From Narthecium ossifragum (taxonomy: Eukaryota; Streptophyta; Magnoliopsida; Dioscoreales; Nartheciaceae), in the NCBI GenBank assembly GCA_963920575.1, contig OY986972.1:12102010-12166009 (forward strand): 64,000 nucleotides of DNA. Reading direction: 5' to 3'. The position numbers and the translations under genes were made by a program. Below are positions 10,957-22,737 of this stretch, in pieces (the first letter of the stretch is position 1; each line of letters begins with the position of its first letter). Below the pieces are notes generated by a model. That model was not told the origin of the DNA and did no database searches. It saw nothing but the letters and a program-made list of their open reading frames with translations.

Positions 10957-12320
10957 TGTCACGCCCCGACCCGCGTAGGCCCAACCGGGCCGGGCGACGC
11001 GAAGCGGAACCTAACCTACTGCGGAAATTTTGGCGAGGTTTCCCTCTAATCGTAGTGGTTACCCTAGCAATTCGTAATCATCCTGTATTATACAAACATT
11101 CACAACCTCAAAGACAGAAACTTAATATATATTACAAATCCTCAAACAGGGAAATTATACATATATCACTCCCGTAGGAGACTATCTATAACAAAATGTA
11201 AGATTGGGATCGCCGCTCCGCAAGCACCGCCAGACGCCGCCACGTCACCAAACACCGGCCCGGTAGGGGCGACCGAAGAAGAGCTAGCGCCAGCACCTCC
11301 AAAACGCAGCCCGGGTAGGAGTGAGCACTAAGCTCAGCAGGACACTACATTACGACGCTCACAAGGGAGGGAACACAACAGTGCCACCTCCAAGTCTACC
11401 TTAGGTGTATACAAGGGTCTCATAACCCTACCGGTAGTCCGTGAACGCAGGCTCAAAACACTGCATACTCTCAACAGGACACAGAACACTGTTTGGTGGG
11501 CCAGGACACCGCTGGGCAGGCACTCCTCCTCCCAAGAGTTTAAGAACACCGGACTCCGGCTACACCTCAGATACAACTTGAAGTCGACACGACCTCTAAA
11601 CCTATCATCGAAATCGACTGAATACTACAAATCGAGTCCTGGACCAAGCTACCAGCAACGGTCCTAGAGAGAAATACCGCCGGAAAATAAATCCAAACTT
11701 CCCAAAACTCTGGGATCTGATAGATCAAGATCCCACGAGTCCAAAACCGGTGAAATCACAGAAAACCAACATGTATACTAAGAGATCTAAGCAAAAGAAC
11801 ATAATCAAACCGGAAAAACCAAAAACCCGAAAAGATTGTAGGTAGGAATCCCTACCTAAGCAATAGCAGCTTCAATCCTAGCTGCTAGGCCTTGGATCTT
11901 CCTTAAACTCCTTCAAAATTGGCAGATTTGAGCTCCAGATCCATTGATTTCAAAAGGATTTAAGAAAATCCGCTGAGTCCGCTTTAAAGGCGGACGAACC
12001 GACCTATGAGGGATCGATCTCTTCTCAAAAGAAGATCGATCTCTCTTGACGAACTCAGCTTCACTTTCTGGCACAAGAAGATTGATCTCTTAGCTAGAGA
12101 AGATCAATCCGATTAGTCCAAAAAGCTAGATTTGGGCAAGAACTCAAGCCCAAGCCCGGATCTTTCGATCCCGGGTCCCACTAACCATTCTAACCAAACA
12201 TTACCACAAACATGGTTAGTGTGTGCACACGCGAGTGTGAAACAAGCCGACAAGGCGCAATTTACCAAATTGCCCTTGCGGTCTACGAAGAGCCACATGA
12301 GTAGAGGGACGGTCCTCACA
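10957..12320 (-). repeat. Family C 5' LTR (minus orientation)
   Basis: A 1364-bp LTR. In plus orientation it starts TGTCACGCCCCGACCC and ends GGACGGTCCTCACA. It shares the block AAATTGCCCTTGCGGTCTAC with the LTR ending at 36590. It is shorter than the C LTR at 1-4328. Outside it, at 12321, lies a truncated family A LTR, so the C element was inserted into a family A LTR whose other half has been lost. Confidence 0.88.
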
Positions 12321-12917
12321 GACGGCGTGGGTATGGGTTCACTGGCGTCGGGGTCGACGGGCAGCTCGGCAGGAGGCTTGGGACGTCGGGAAGATGGTCG
12401 GGATCTGGTCTACGGAGGCCGCGGAAGGGTTTTAGGATGGTTTGGAGGTGGGATACGGATCGGACGTGGTTGATGGCGGTGAGGATGAAGGTCAGGTTGC
12501 CGGGGGAACTCACCGGAGACGGTGAAGGGCGCCGGGAAAGGGATGGGCGGGGTCGTGGGGCTTAGGGGAAGAGGATGGCGGGTTTAGGTGGCGACGGGGG
12601 TGGCCAGAGAAGGTACGGGAAGGATGCCGGCGGTGAAGCTAGGGTTTGGGTGTGAGGAGAGAGGAGGAAGATGATGCTGAGGTGGCAGGTGATGAGGAGA
12701 GAGAGTGGTGACGTGGCGCTGATGTGGAGGAGAGAGAAAGTGGCGGGGAGAGAGAAATACTGGTGGAGGTGGTGCCGGCTGCGGAGAAGATGACCGACGG
12801 GGAAGAAGGTGGATCTATGGTAGATATCTGGTGGAAGCTATATTATCTCTACTCCTATGATATTCTTCTCCTATGATAACTTAGCAACTATTCTTAATAA
12901 TTCATCTCATCATTCAA

Positions 12918-14571
12918 TGGCTCTATGTGGCTGGACTGAATCAACTTGCTTCTGTAGCTCTGGACTCGGTGGGGTGAAACCATGTCGATCCCATGATGGG
13001 TCCAGTGGTAGCAGTACCAACCATCTGATGGATTGTGTAGAGGATAGAGCATCTGGGGGTCGATCTGACGGCTCAGGTAACTCCATGAATATGATCTTCA
13101 ATGGCTCTCCTGGATCATCCTCATCATGTCCCATCAGTAGTGTTGCCCATGACCATAGGATGGGATCTGATCTCCATGGTCTGATCAATTGTGCAGGGAC
13201 TTGGCATGCATCTGGGTCAAGCTGGCTTTGATCCAATCTGAAGTGAAGATGGTTGGACCATGCTTCTGCTGCACTAGTCTGGGCTAGAAGTTGGTTGAAC
13301 CAAGTTGAATCTTCAGCTGTGCTGAGTCGTACTCTGGTCCAAACCTGTCTGACTTGGTTGGCTCTACCGGTGTCAATCTGGACTTGAGTCAGTTGAGCCA
13401 AACCGGTGTTACCATCATAGTCAGATCTGATCAGATTGAATATGGCATCTGGATAAGGAGGGTAGCTCCTTTCATGGCTTATATCAACCTTTGAATGCTT
13501 GATCAACGGCTAAGGATGCATCTTGATCACCTGGAGTTGATCTGGATGGTCCTGATTGCTGGGGACTCTTGGATCAGGTTCAGATCGAAGATCAGAACCA
13601 CTGGATCGAAGATCAGGCTGATCAAATGCTGGATCAAGTTGCAGTCTTGATCGGACGGCTGAGAAGCTGCCGGAGCTGGATCAACGGCGAAACCAGGTCG
13701 CCGGAGTGTGGCAACGGCACAGGAAGCTTTGCAGGGACGTGAGAGTTCCATCCGTACGATTTGATCGTCGGATTGGGCCTAGTACACGCCGGATCTAAAG
13801 GTGGCGGCGCGGTGGATGTCGTCGTCGGAGATCGTCGATGATCTAGGCTGCGACGGTGCTTTAGCTCGTCGGGAACAGGTACGGGAAGGTCTTGGGACCT
13901 TTCTCGTGAGGTGTGATCGTGAGATCATCCTCGGGAAGTGGCGGAGCGGAGGAGGCCGGAACAGGGGAGTTCGCCGGAATTGGATCTCGGCGAAGCAGGC
14001 CTCAATCATGGTCGTAGTCAGCCACGGTGGCGTCGGTGAGGGACACCGGTGCTTCCTCGATGGTTGGGAGAAGAAGATGGCGTCGGACATCGGCGTTGGG
14101 GTGGCGGCTTGGGGACGAGGCGATGGGCTCTGGTGTTGAGCCGGGACGACGAAGGGTCGGCTCTGATCGAGCCGTGCGCGGGGAAGGAGATGAGCTGCGG
14201 CTCGAGCCAATCCGGGAGGAGAGAGAAAATCCCAGGAAAAATCTGGAAAATTAGGTAAAATTCCAGAAAAATCATGGGAAGGTTGTAGAAGGTGTTCACC
14301 CGGAACTCGGAGTTACAATGGGAGTTGCTCTCGGAGTTGTAGTAGGAGGATTGCTAATCCGACTTGGCTCGGGATCAGGTTCTGGAATCTGGGTTGCAGC
14401 TGAAGTAGGGGTATGGCTCATAGTCTGAATCTCTGTATGACTTGTCTGAGCGATGGTTGACCGTCTACAGGAGATTTGCTCCATCTTCCTGCCAACACTA
14501 ACCAACTAGTTCAATTGGGCCTGCAAAATCTTGAACTACTGCTCCCACCACTCCTAGGATACTCCGTACAT
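12918..14571 (-). pseudogene. Family A single ORF, broken copy
   Basis: The start context (CGCCATCATGTACGG, complement at about 14571) matches the other copies, but the frame is broken in several places. The best part encodes KHSKVDISHERSYPPYPDAI, NLIRSDYDGNTGLAQLTQV, RPWRSDPILWSWATLLMG and DEDDPGEPLKIIF between 13506 and 12910. The upstream Pro/Arg-rich part is split among frames (14210-13779, 13751-13527). It supports the C-terminal block as a conserved unit, since it is readable in all family A copies. Confidence 0.8.
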
Positions 14572-14639
14572 GATGGCGAAGTTTCCAGAAGGTTCTGAAC
14601 CGCACAGTCGGTGGAACGGAGCTCTGATACCAAGTTGAT

Positions 14640-15931
14640 TGATACAAGCGGTCTACTCGTAATCCTCTCGTATCAGGCCTCTACTGCTCCAATCGATCAG
14701 AATTGGCCTGATCAGACTTGATTTGAGTCCAAATGGCTGAATCTGGTTAGCTGGATCGGATATGGCTCAAGGAATTGGATTGGGTTGGGTCTGGAAAAAT
14801 TGGCTGAGTCTGGATTAGGTTTGAACTGGCTGAACCGGAATGGACTTGACTGAACCAATTTGGTCAAGTGGCTTGAGGAAGGGCTAGGATCGATCCAAGG
14901 GCTGAAGAGTCGCCGGAGTGGATCACCGGCGTAGGGGCGGCGGCGGCGGTCGGGATCTTGGCAGGGAAGGTCGTAGGACGGTGGGAAAGAGATCCATCGG
15001 AGTGGATTTGCCGGTAGCTTTCCGGATCGCTGGGATCTGGAGGTCGACGGCGTGGGTTTGGGTTCATTGGCGTCGGGGATGACGGGGAGCTCGGCATGAG
15101 GCTTGGGACGTCGGGAAGATGGTCGGGATCTGGTCTACGGAGGCCGCGGAAGGGTTTTAGGATGGTTTGGAGGTGGGATAGGGATCGGACGTGGTTGATG
15201 GCGGTGAGGATGAACGTCGGGTTGCCGGGGGTACTCACCGAAGACGGTGAAGGGCGACGGGAAAGGGATGGCTGGGGTCGTGGGGCTTAGGGGAAGAGGA
15301 TGGCGGGTTTAGGTGGCGACGGGGGTGGCTGGAGAAGGTACGGGAAGGACGCCGGTGGTGAAGCTAGGGTTTGGGCGTGAGGAGAGAGGAGGAAGACGAT
15401 GCTGTGGTGACAGGTGATGAGGAGAGAGAGTGGTGACGTGGCGCTGACGTGGAGGAGAGAGAAATACTGGTGGAGGTGGTGCCGGCTGCGGAGAAGATGA
15501 CCGACGAGGAAGAAGGTGGATCGATGGTGGATATCTGGTGGAATCTACATTACCTCTACTCCTATGATATTCTATCAACTATTCTTAATAATTCTCTTCT
15601 TCATTCATCATTCTAATACAAACTAATGAGGTCATTTTATAGAGACCTTGACAGAGTTCCTAATCCAACTAGGAAACCCCCTTGCTCAATTAGCAAGTAA
15701 TAAGGCTATCAGACTCAACTCAACTTCCTAACTCAAATGGACTCTTAATTAATTCCTAACAATCAAATATCAAATAGGACTCAATTAAATATAAAAGACT
15801 AATGATAAATCTTAATTAAATACTCTAGTTTGAACTAGGGAAGTCCAAGTCAAACTAGGAAAGTGGCTGAACCAGTTTGGTTCCTTTTCTCTGTTCGGGT
15901 CCAGTTGGTCGAGCCGGATCGACTCGTATCA
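14640..15931 (-). repeat. Family A 5' LTR of the truncated minus copy
   Basis: In plus orientation from TGATACAAGCGG to GACTCGTATCA, 1292 bp. The inner partner of the terminal hairpin is CTCGTAT at about 14667-14673, matching the terminal ATAC(A/G)AG. Confidence 0.88.
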
Positions 15932-17951
15932 GGATGGATGTCGATGTGTTCCCGACGTGGTTCCCAAGTAGGGCAGTGTTGCTTGGGTAAGGGTGATCCC
16001 GCATGAAACTGTTCCCATGTTGGTGCTTAGGGTGATCATGGTAACATGTTCAAGAGAGAGGTTCATGACGGGAGCCCTTGGCATTCCTTAGACTTTGGCG
16101 GAGAGACAACACAGTTGTTATTTTCCTCCCTTCAGTGTGACGTAGAATAGCGTAGAACCCTACTGAGCTTTGTTGCTCACTCCTACTTGGGCTGCATCGG
16201 TGATGCAGGTCGATGCAGTCCTTTCCTTTTAGGTGATCTTCTGGGCGTTGGCGCACCATTCTCGAGGTGATCGCGGACTTGGAGTTTCGAGGAGTACTTG
16301 ACGATCATGGAGTTTCCCCTTTTGTTAATAGTTGTACATTTGCAGTTGTATTAAATGTATAATTTCCCTATTCGAGGATTTGATCATATGTATTAAATTA
16401 TGTAATGAGGGTTGATGAAAGTATTGTATCAGAACCTGTAATAATTAGTGAAACTTGTGATAGCATATTCATATTCATATTCATGTTAATTTAGAACTAT
16501 TGGATTTTGATGAGTCGATCCCACACGACCAACTGGACTCGAACCCAGAAGAGGAACCAAACTGCTTCAGCCTCTTTCCTAGTTTGACTTGGACTTCCCT
16601 AATTCAAACTAGAGTATTTGATTAGGATTTATCATTAGTCTTTTATATTTAATTGAGTCCTAGTTGATATTTGAGTTAGTAAGTTGAGTTGAGTCTAAAA
16701 GCCTTATTACTTGCTAATTAAGCAAGGGGGTTTTTTAGTTGGATTAGGACTCTGTCAAGGCCTCTATAAAAGGGACCTCATTAGTTTGTATTAGGGAATG
16801 ATGATTGATGAAGAGAATTATTATGAATTAAGAATAGTTGATTAGAATATCATAGGAGTAGAGGTAATGTAGATTCCACCAGAAATCCACCACCGATCCA
16901 TCTTCTTTCCCGCTGGTCATCTTCTCCGCAACCGGCACCACCTCCACCGGTATTTCTCTCTCCCCGCCACTTTCTTTCTCCTCCACGTCAGCGCCACGTC
17001 AACACTCTCTCTCCCGTCACCTGCCACCTTAGCATCATCTTCTCCCCCCCCCCCCCCTCTCCCGTGCCCTAAACCCTAGCTTCACCGCCGGCCTCCTTTC
17101 CGTACCCTCTCCGGCCACCCCCGTCGCCATCCAAGACCTCCAACGCCTTCCCCTATCTCCCACGACTCCGGCCATATCCTTCCCGTCATCCTTCACCGTC
17201 TCCGGTGATATCCACAGCCGTCCAACCTCCAAGCTCCGCTGCCCTCAACCCCGATCTTGCCCCTAAACTCCTCTAAAAGCCTCCCCAGCCTCCTATCCAA
17301 ACCTTCCCTGACCGTTTCTGACGTCCCAAGCCCCGCCGAGCTCCTCGTCGTCGTCCCCGACGCCGGCCTCCTCTAAACCCACCGGCCGACCTCCTAGATC
17401 CGACCAATCCGCCGTCTATCTTCCAGATCCTATCCGGTGGATCTCTTCCCCATAAACCCGTGACCCTTCCTGCCTAGGTCCTAACCACCGTCGTGCCCCC
17501 GACGCCGGTGATCCACTCCGGCAACTCCTCAGCCATTGGATCATCCCAGCCAACCCTTGACCAACTCAACCAGCCTTAACCGGTTCAGCCAAGCCACTTA
17601 GCCCTATCCGAGCCAGATTCAATTCCTTGAGTCAATCAACCAATCGGACTTGACCAGCCAAGTCCTACCCCAATCAGGCTCAGCCAGATCCGATCCAACA
17701 AGCCAGATTCAGCTAATTGGACTCAATCAAGTCCGATCAGGCCGATTCTGATCGATTGGAGCAGTAGAGACCGATACGAGAGGATTACGAGTAGACCGCT
17801 CGTATCAGATTTATCGTTTTAATTTATTGTGAAGATTATAATTGTACAGGGTTCAAATTGAGAAATACAGGGGAGGCTCTCGCCGTTTGATTTTAGATTT
17901 AGGACCCTCATGTCCCGGCCCGGATGGGTTTTCTGGGTTGGGGCGTGACAT
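15932..17951 (+). repeat. D-type gypsy LTR (truncated at left), holding a solo A LTR
   Basis: The 3' end, TTTTCTGGGTTGGGGCGTGACA at 17930-17951 (quoted from TTTTCTGGG), is the end of D-type LTRs. Sequence before 16503 includes LTR-like features such as TTGCTCACTCCTACTTGGGC and TAATTTCCCTATTCGAGG, shared with family C LTRs. The left end is lost at the junction with the minus family A element. On the right it abuts Athila RT, into which it was inserted. A solo A LTR splits it at 16508-17807. Confidence 0.7.
16508..17807 (+). mobile_element. Family A solo LTR, TSD GATTT
   Basis: Starts TGATGAGTCGATCC (two bases missing relative to TGATACGAGTCG) and ends CCGCTCGTATCA. The flanks GATTT at 16503-16507 and 17808-17812 match. 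It contains a run of 14 C at 17044-17057. Confidence 0.92.
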
Positions 17952-18247
17952 TGCCTCGCCAATCTTTCCAAGATTTGATCAATGAAAGGTAGTGAAAAAT
18001 GATCTTTTCTTGTGAACGAGTTTAATTTTCTATAATACTCGCCAACCCGTGGTTTGACGAGTAGTGATGCTTTCTCCTTTCTCATTTTTTATTACGGTTA
18101 TGCCCGATTTCTTTGGCACCACTTGAGTAGGGCTTACCCATTTTGAATCCAAAATTGGGTGAATAATCCCCGCGTCCAAGAGTTTAACTACTTCTTTTAA
18201 TACCACTTCTTTCATATTCGGGTTCAACCTCCGTTGAAATTCCCTTA
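17952..18247 (-). pseudogene. Athila RT fragment (downstream part)
   Basis: The minus strand encodes the start of an Athila-type RT: REFQRRLNPNMKEVV, LLDAGIIHPI, SKWVSPTQVVPKKSG, then after a small frameshifting deletion YRKLNSFTRKDHFSLPFIDQ and ILERLARQ. It is interrupted on the right by the A2 element (TSD CCTTA) and on the left by the D-type LTR ending at 17951. It continues directly from the fragment at 22738-22909. Confidence 0.88.
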
Positions 18248-19584
18248 TGATACGAGTCGATCCGACTCGACCAACTGGACCCGAACCCAGAAAAGGAACC
18301 AAGCTGGTTCAACCTCATTCCTAGTTTGACTTGGACTTCCCTAGTTCAAACTAGAGTATTTAATTAGTATTTATCATTAGTCTTTTATTGAGTCCTAGTT
18401 GATTGTTAGGAATTAATTAAGAGTCCCTTTTGAGTTAGGAAGTTGAGTTGAGTCAGAAACCTTATTACTTGCTAATTAAGCAAGGGGATTTTCTAGTGGA
18501 TTAGGACTCTGTCAAGGTCTCTATAAAAGGACCTTAGTAGTTTGTATTAGGTTATGATGAATGATGAGATGAATTATTAAGAATAGTTGATAAGTTATCA
18601 TAGGAGTAGAATATCATAAGAGTAGAGATAATATAGCTTCCACCAGATATCTACCATAGATCCACCTTCTTCCCCGTCGGTCATCTTCTCCGCAGCCGGC
18701 ACCGCCTCCACCAGTGTTTCTCTCTCTCCCGTCACTTTCTCTCTCCTCCACGTCAGCGCCACGTCACCACTCTCTCTCCTCGTCACTAGCCACTGTTCAT
18801 CGTCTCCCTCCCGTGCCGGAACCCTAGCCTCACCGCCGTTCTCTCCTTTCCGGCCACCCCCGTCCCCATCCAAGACCGCCAATCTCTTCCCTTGTAGCCC
18901 ACGACTCCGGCCATACCCTTCCCGTCGCCCTTCACCGTCTCCGGCGCCTTCCTCGGCAACCGACCTCCGTCCCCTTCGCCGTCAACCCCACGCCCATCCC
19001 CGATTTCACCCCTAAACCCTCCTAAAACCTTCCTTGTCTCTCCACGACCCTTTCCCGACTATCTTCCCGACGTCCCAAGCCTTTGTCGAGCTACCCGTCG
19101 TCCCCGACGCCGGTTAACCCAAACCGCCGCCGACTACCTCTCCAGATCCCGTCGATCTAGCCACCCTCCGACCAATCCACTCCGGTTGATCTCTTCCCCA
19201 TCGCCTAACGACCTTCCCTACCACTATCCCGACCGCAGCCGCCGCCCCTAAGCCGGCGATCCACTCCGGCGACTCCTCAGCCGTCAGATCTTCCCAGCCA
19301 GCTTTGGCCAAATTGGCTCAGCCCACTTAACCGGTTCAGCCAAGCCAGTCAATCCGTATCCAGCCCAATCCAACTTGGTCAGCTTGATCCAGATCACTTC
19401 AAACTTGACCCAATCAAGTCCCATCCAATCAGGCTCAGCCAGATCTGATCCAGCTCAAGCCAGATCCGATCCAGCTTGCCAAATCAGCCCATTGGACTCA
19501 AATCAAGTCCGATCAGGCCGATTCTGATCGATTGGAGTAGTAGAGACCCATTACGAGAGGATCCCGAGTAGACCGCTCGTAACA
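18248..19584 (+). repeat. A2 5' LTR
   Basis: 1337 bp, TGATACGAGTCG...CTCGTAACA. The terminal inverted repeat CGAGTCG-ATC-CGACTCG lies at the very 5' end. The U5 end holds the pair TTACGAG/CTCGTAA. Confidence 0.93.
18514..18535 (+). promoter_or_regulatory. TATA box inside an inverted repeat (A2 5' LTR)
   Basis: CTATAAAAGG at 18521-18530 is flanked by AAGGTC (18514-18519) and GACCTT (18530-18535), a 6-bp dyad around the TATA box. The same arrangement is in the A3 LTR near 48379-48400. Family B has a comparable GAGG...CCTC arrangement around the same core. It is the likely RNA polymerase II promoter of the element. Confidence 0.75.
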
Positions 19585-19587
19585 ACT

Positions 19588-19599
19588 TGGTATCAGAGC
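19588..19599 (+). other. PBS for initiator tRNA-Met (A2)
   Basis: TGGTATCAGAGC, 3 nt (ACT) after the LTR end. Confidence 0.94.
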
Positions 19600-19648
19600 T
19601 CCGTTCCACCGACTGTGCGGTTCAGACCCTACTGGAAACTTCGCCATC

Positions 19649-21430
19649 ATGTACGGAGTATCCCAGGAGTGGTGGGAACATCAAATTAAGAGTCTGCAGG
19701 TCGAGGTAAATCTTGTTTCAACTTTGATGGAACGCCAAAGCAGAAACATGGAGAAGATCTCTCGTAGGTGGTCAACTATAGCACCGAGGATAATGATTGC
19801 AGAACCTGAGCCTGAGCCAACTCAGATTATGACTCCGGTTGTAATTTCGAGTCTGACTGAGACACCAGCAATCAGTAAGGGAGAAGAGATCCAGAAGCTA
19901 GTTGAGGAGCGACAACCGTCCGATTCTCAGATCGAACTGGAGCACTTGCTGTTGCAACCTCCTCTGCCAGATCAGGGTGAACACTTTCTACCACCTTCTC
20001 ATGATTTTTCTGGATTTTTACCTATTTTTCCATATTTTTCCGAAATTTCCCCTCGTTTTCTCTCTCCTCCATGGATTCGGCCCGTCTCTGGCTCAAGCCA
20101 CGGCTCGCCATCAGCTCACCACCCTCACCCGCGCCCGGCTCACCCTGAGCCGACCCTTCGTCGTCCCGGCTCGAAATCTGCGCCGTCGGCTCGACCCCGA
20201 GCCGCCACCCCAACGCTGCCGTCCGACGTCTTCCTCCCCATCTACCCATCGAGGAAGCATCGGCGTCCTTCCCGGAAGCCACCGTGGCCGACCACGACCA
20301 CGGAGGAAGCTTGGATCGCCGGGATTCAACTCCGGCGAACTCCCCTGTTCCGGCATTCTCTACTCCACCATATTCCGAGGTTGATCCCAAGATCAGACCT
20401 CACGAGAAAGGTCCCAAGACCTTCCCGTACCTGTTTCCGACGGTCTCAAGCATCGTCGCGGCCTAGAACACCGGCGAACACCGGCGACGAACTCCACCGC
20501 GCCGCCACCTTCAGATCTGGCGTGATCGAAGCCCCATCCAGCGATCAAACCGTACGGATGGAATCGCCAGGTCACTGCGAAGCTTCCTGTGCCGTTGCCG
20601 CTCTCCGACGAGCTCGTTTCGCCGTTGATCCAGCTTCGGCAGCTTCTCAGCCGTCCGATCAAGACTGCAACTTGATCCAGCCGTTTGATCAGCCTGATCT
20701 TCGATCCAGTGGTTCCGATCTTCGATCTGAACCTGATCCAAGAGTCCCCAGCAATCAGGACCATCCAGATCAACTCCAGGTGATCAAGATGCATCCTCGA
20801 CCGTTGATCAAACATTCAAAGGTTGATATGAGCCATCAAAGGAGCTACCCTCCTAATCCAGATGCCATATCCAATCTGATCAGATCTGATTATGATGGTA
20901 ACACCGGTTTGGCTAAACTGATTCAAGTCTAGATTGACACCGGTAGAGCCAACCAAGTTAGACAGGTTTGGACCAGAATACGACTCAGCACAACTGAAGA
21001 TTCAACTTGGTTCAACCAATTTCAAGCCCAGACTAGTGCAGCAGAAGCATGGTCCAGCTATCTTCACTTCAGATTGGACCAAAGCCAGCTTGACCCAGAT
21101 TCAAGCCAAGTCTATGCACAGTTGATCAAACCATGGAGATCAAATCCCATCCTATGGTCATGGGCAACACTACTGATGGGACATGATGAGGATGTTCCAG
21201 GAGAGCCATTGAAGATCATATTCCTGGAGCTACCTGAGCCGTCAGATTGACCGCTAGATGCTCATCCATCACTGCCACTGCTACCACTGGACCCGACATG
21301 GGATCGACCTGGTTTCTCCCCCACCGAGTCCAGAACTACAGCAGCAAGTTGATTCGGTCCAGCCAGATGGAGCCATCCTACCTTACCTGACTCTGGCCTT
21401 GAGGACAAGGCCAATTTTGAAGGAAGGGGG
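19649..21430 (+). pseudogene. Family A single ORF, copy A2 (one early stop)
   Basis: It starts MYGVSQEWWEHQIKSLQ in the conserved context CGCCATCATGTACGG and stays open for 427 codons to a stop at 20930-20932 (AAGTCTAG, replacing the Gln of LTQVQ). Beyond it the conserved C-terminal block continues (AAEAW, DPILWSWATLLMG, GEPLKIIFLELPEPS). The frame order is N-terminal helix, Glu/Pro-rich linker, long Pro/Arg/Ser region, CEASCAVAALRR, then SYPPNPDAISNLIRSDYDG. Because the element has an intact TSD and similar LTRs, it could still be mobilised in trans even though its own ORF is broken. Confidence 0.82.
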
Positions 21431-21432
21431 GC
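21419..21432 (+). other. Polypurine tract (A2)
   Basis: GAAGGAAGGGGGGC precedes the 3' LTR. The upstream inverted repeat GGCCTTG-AGGA-CAAGGCC is at 21395-21412. Confidence 0.85.
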
Positions 21433-22732
21433 TGATACGAGTCGATCCGACTCGACCAACTGGACCCGAACCCAGAAGAGGAACCAAGCTGGTTCAACCT
21501 CTTTCCTAGTTTGACTTGGACTTCTCTAGTTCAAACTAGAGTATTTAATTAGTATTTATCATTAGTCTTTTATTGAGTCCTAGTTGATTGTTAGGAATTA
21601 ATTAAGAGTCCCTTTTGAGTTAGGAAGTTGAGTTCAGTCAGAAACCTTATTACTTGCTAATTAAGCAAGGGGGTTTTCTAGTGGATTAGGACTCTGTCAA
21701 GGTCTCTATAAAAGGACCTTAGTAGTTTGTATTAGGTTATGATGAATGATGAGATGAATTATTAAGAATAGTTGCTAAGTTATCATAGGAGTAGAGATAA
21801 TATAGCTTCCACCATATATCTACCATAGATCCACCTTCTTCCCCGTCGGTCATCTTCGCCGCAGCCGGCACCGCCTCCACCAGTGTTTCTCTCTCTCCCG
21901 TCACTTTCTCTCTCCTCCACGTCAGCGCCACGTCACCACTCTCTCTCCTCGTCACTAGCCACTGTTCATGGTCTCCCTCCCGTGCCGGAACCCTAGCCTC
22001 ACCGCCGTTCTCTCCTTTCCGGCCACCCCCGTCCCCATCCAAGACCGCCAATCTCTTCCCTTGTAGTCCACGACTCCGGCCATACCCTTCCCGTCGCCCT
22101 TCACCGTCTCTGGCGCCTTCCTCGGCAACCGACCTCCGTCCCCTTCGCCGTCAACCCCACGCCCGTCCCCGATTTCACCCCTAAACCCTCCTAAAACCTT
22201 CCTTGTCTCTCCACGACCCTTTCCCGACTATCTTCCCGACGTCCCAAGCCTTTGCCGAGCTACCCGTCGTCCCCGACGCCGGTTAACCCAAACCGCCGCC
22301 GACTACCTCTCCAAATCCCGTCGATCTAGCCACCCTCCGACCAATCCACTCCGGTTGATCTCTTCCCCATCGCCCAACGGCCTTCCCTACCACTATCCCG
22401 ACCGCAGCCGCCGCCTCTACGCCGGCGATCCACTCCGGCGACTCCTCAGCCGTCGGATCTTCCCAGCCAGCTTTGGCCAAATTGGCTCAGCCCACTTAAC
22501 CGGTTCAGCCAAGCCAGTCAATCCGGATCCAGCCCAATCCAACTTGGTCAGCTTGATCCAGATCACTTCAAACTTGACCCAGTCAAGTCCCATCCAATCA
22601 GGCTCAGCCAGATCCGATCCAGCTTGCCAAATCAGCCCATTGGACTCAAATCAAGTCCGATCAGGCCGATTCTGATCGATTGGAGCAGTAGAGACCCATT
22701 ACGAGAGGATCCCGAGTAGACCGCTCGTAACA
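21433..22732 (+). repeat. A2 3' LTR
   Basis: 1300 bp, near-identical partner of 18248-19584. It has the same GGATCCCGAG variant near its end, marking the two LTRs as a pair. Confidence 0.93.
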
Positions 22733-22737
22733 CCTTA

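Larger units (their letters stand above)
12321..15931 (-). mobile_element. Family A element, minus orientation, truncated
   Basis: Reading on the minus strand: complete 5' LTR (15931-14640), PBS (14632-14621), internal region (14620 to about 12918), then a partial 3' LTR (12917-12321). At about 12917 the last part of the internal region (pre-PPT hairpin and PPT) and roughly the first 300 bp of the 3' LTR are deleted. The left end is cut by the family C LTR. TGAT is duplicated at the 5' LTR-PBS junction. No TSD can be assessed. Confidence 0.87.
18248..22732 (+). mobile_element. Family A non-autonomous LTR element, complete copy A2, TSD CCTTA
   Basis: A complete 4485-bp element: 5' LTR 18248-19584, PBS 19588-19599, ORF from 19649, PPT 21419-21432 and 3' LTR 21433-22732. 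CCTTA lies on both sides (18243-18247 and 22733-22737). Removing it rejoins Athila RT in frame order. The LTR pair looks nearly identical; the length difference comes mostly from short repeat units (the ATAGGAGTAGAATATC block and the GATCCGATCCAGC repeats). This indicates a young insertion. Confidence 0.95.

Noticed and set aside
12857..13231. 124-codon plus frame
   Set aside because: Antisense of the conserved family A C-terminal block, which is the readable strand.
17044..17057. Run of 14 C as a functional G-quadruplex element
   Set aside because: It is present only in one solo LTR and is more likely slippage in a C-rich LTR segment.
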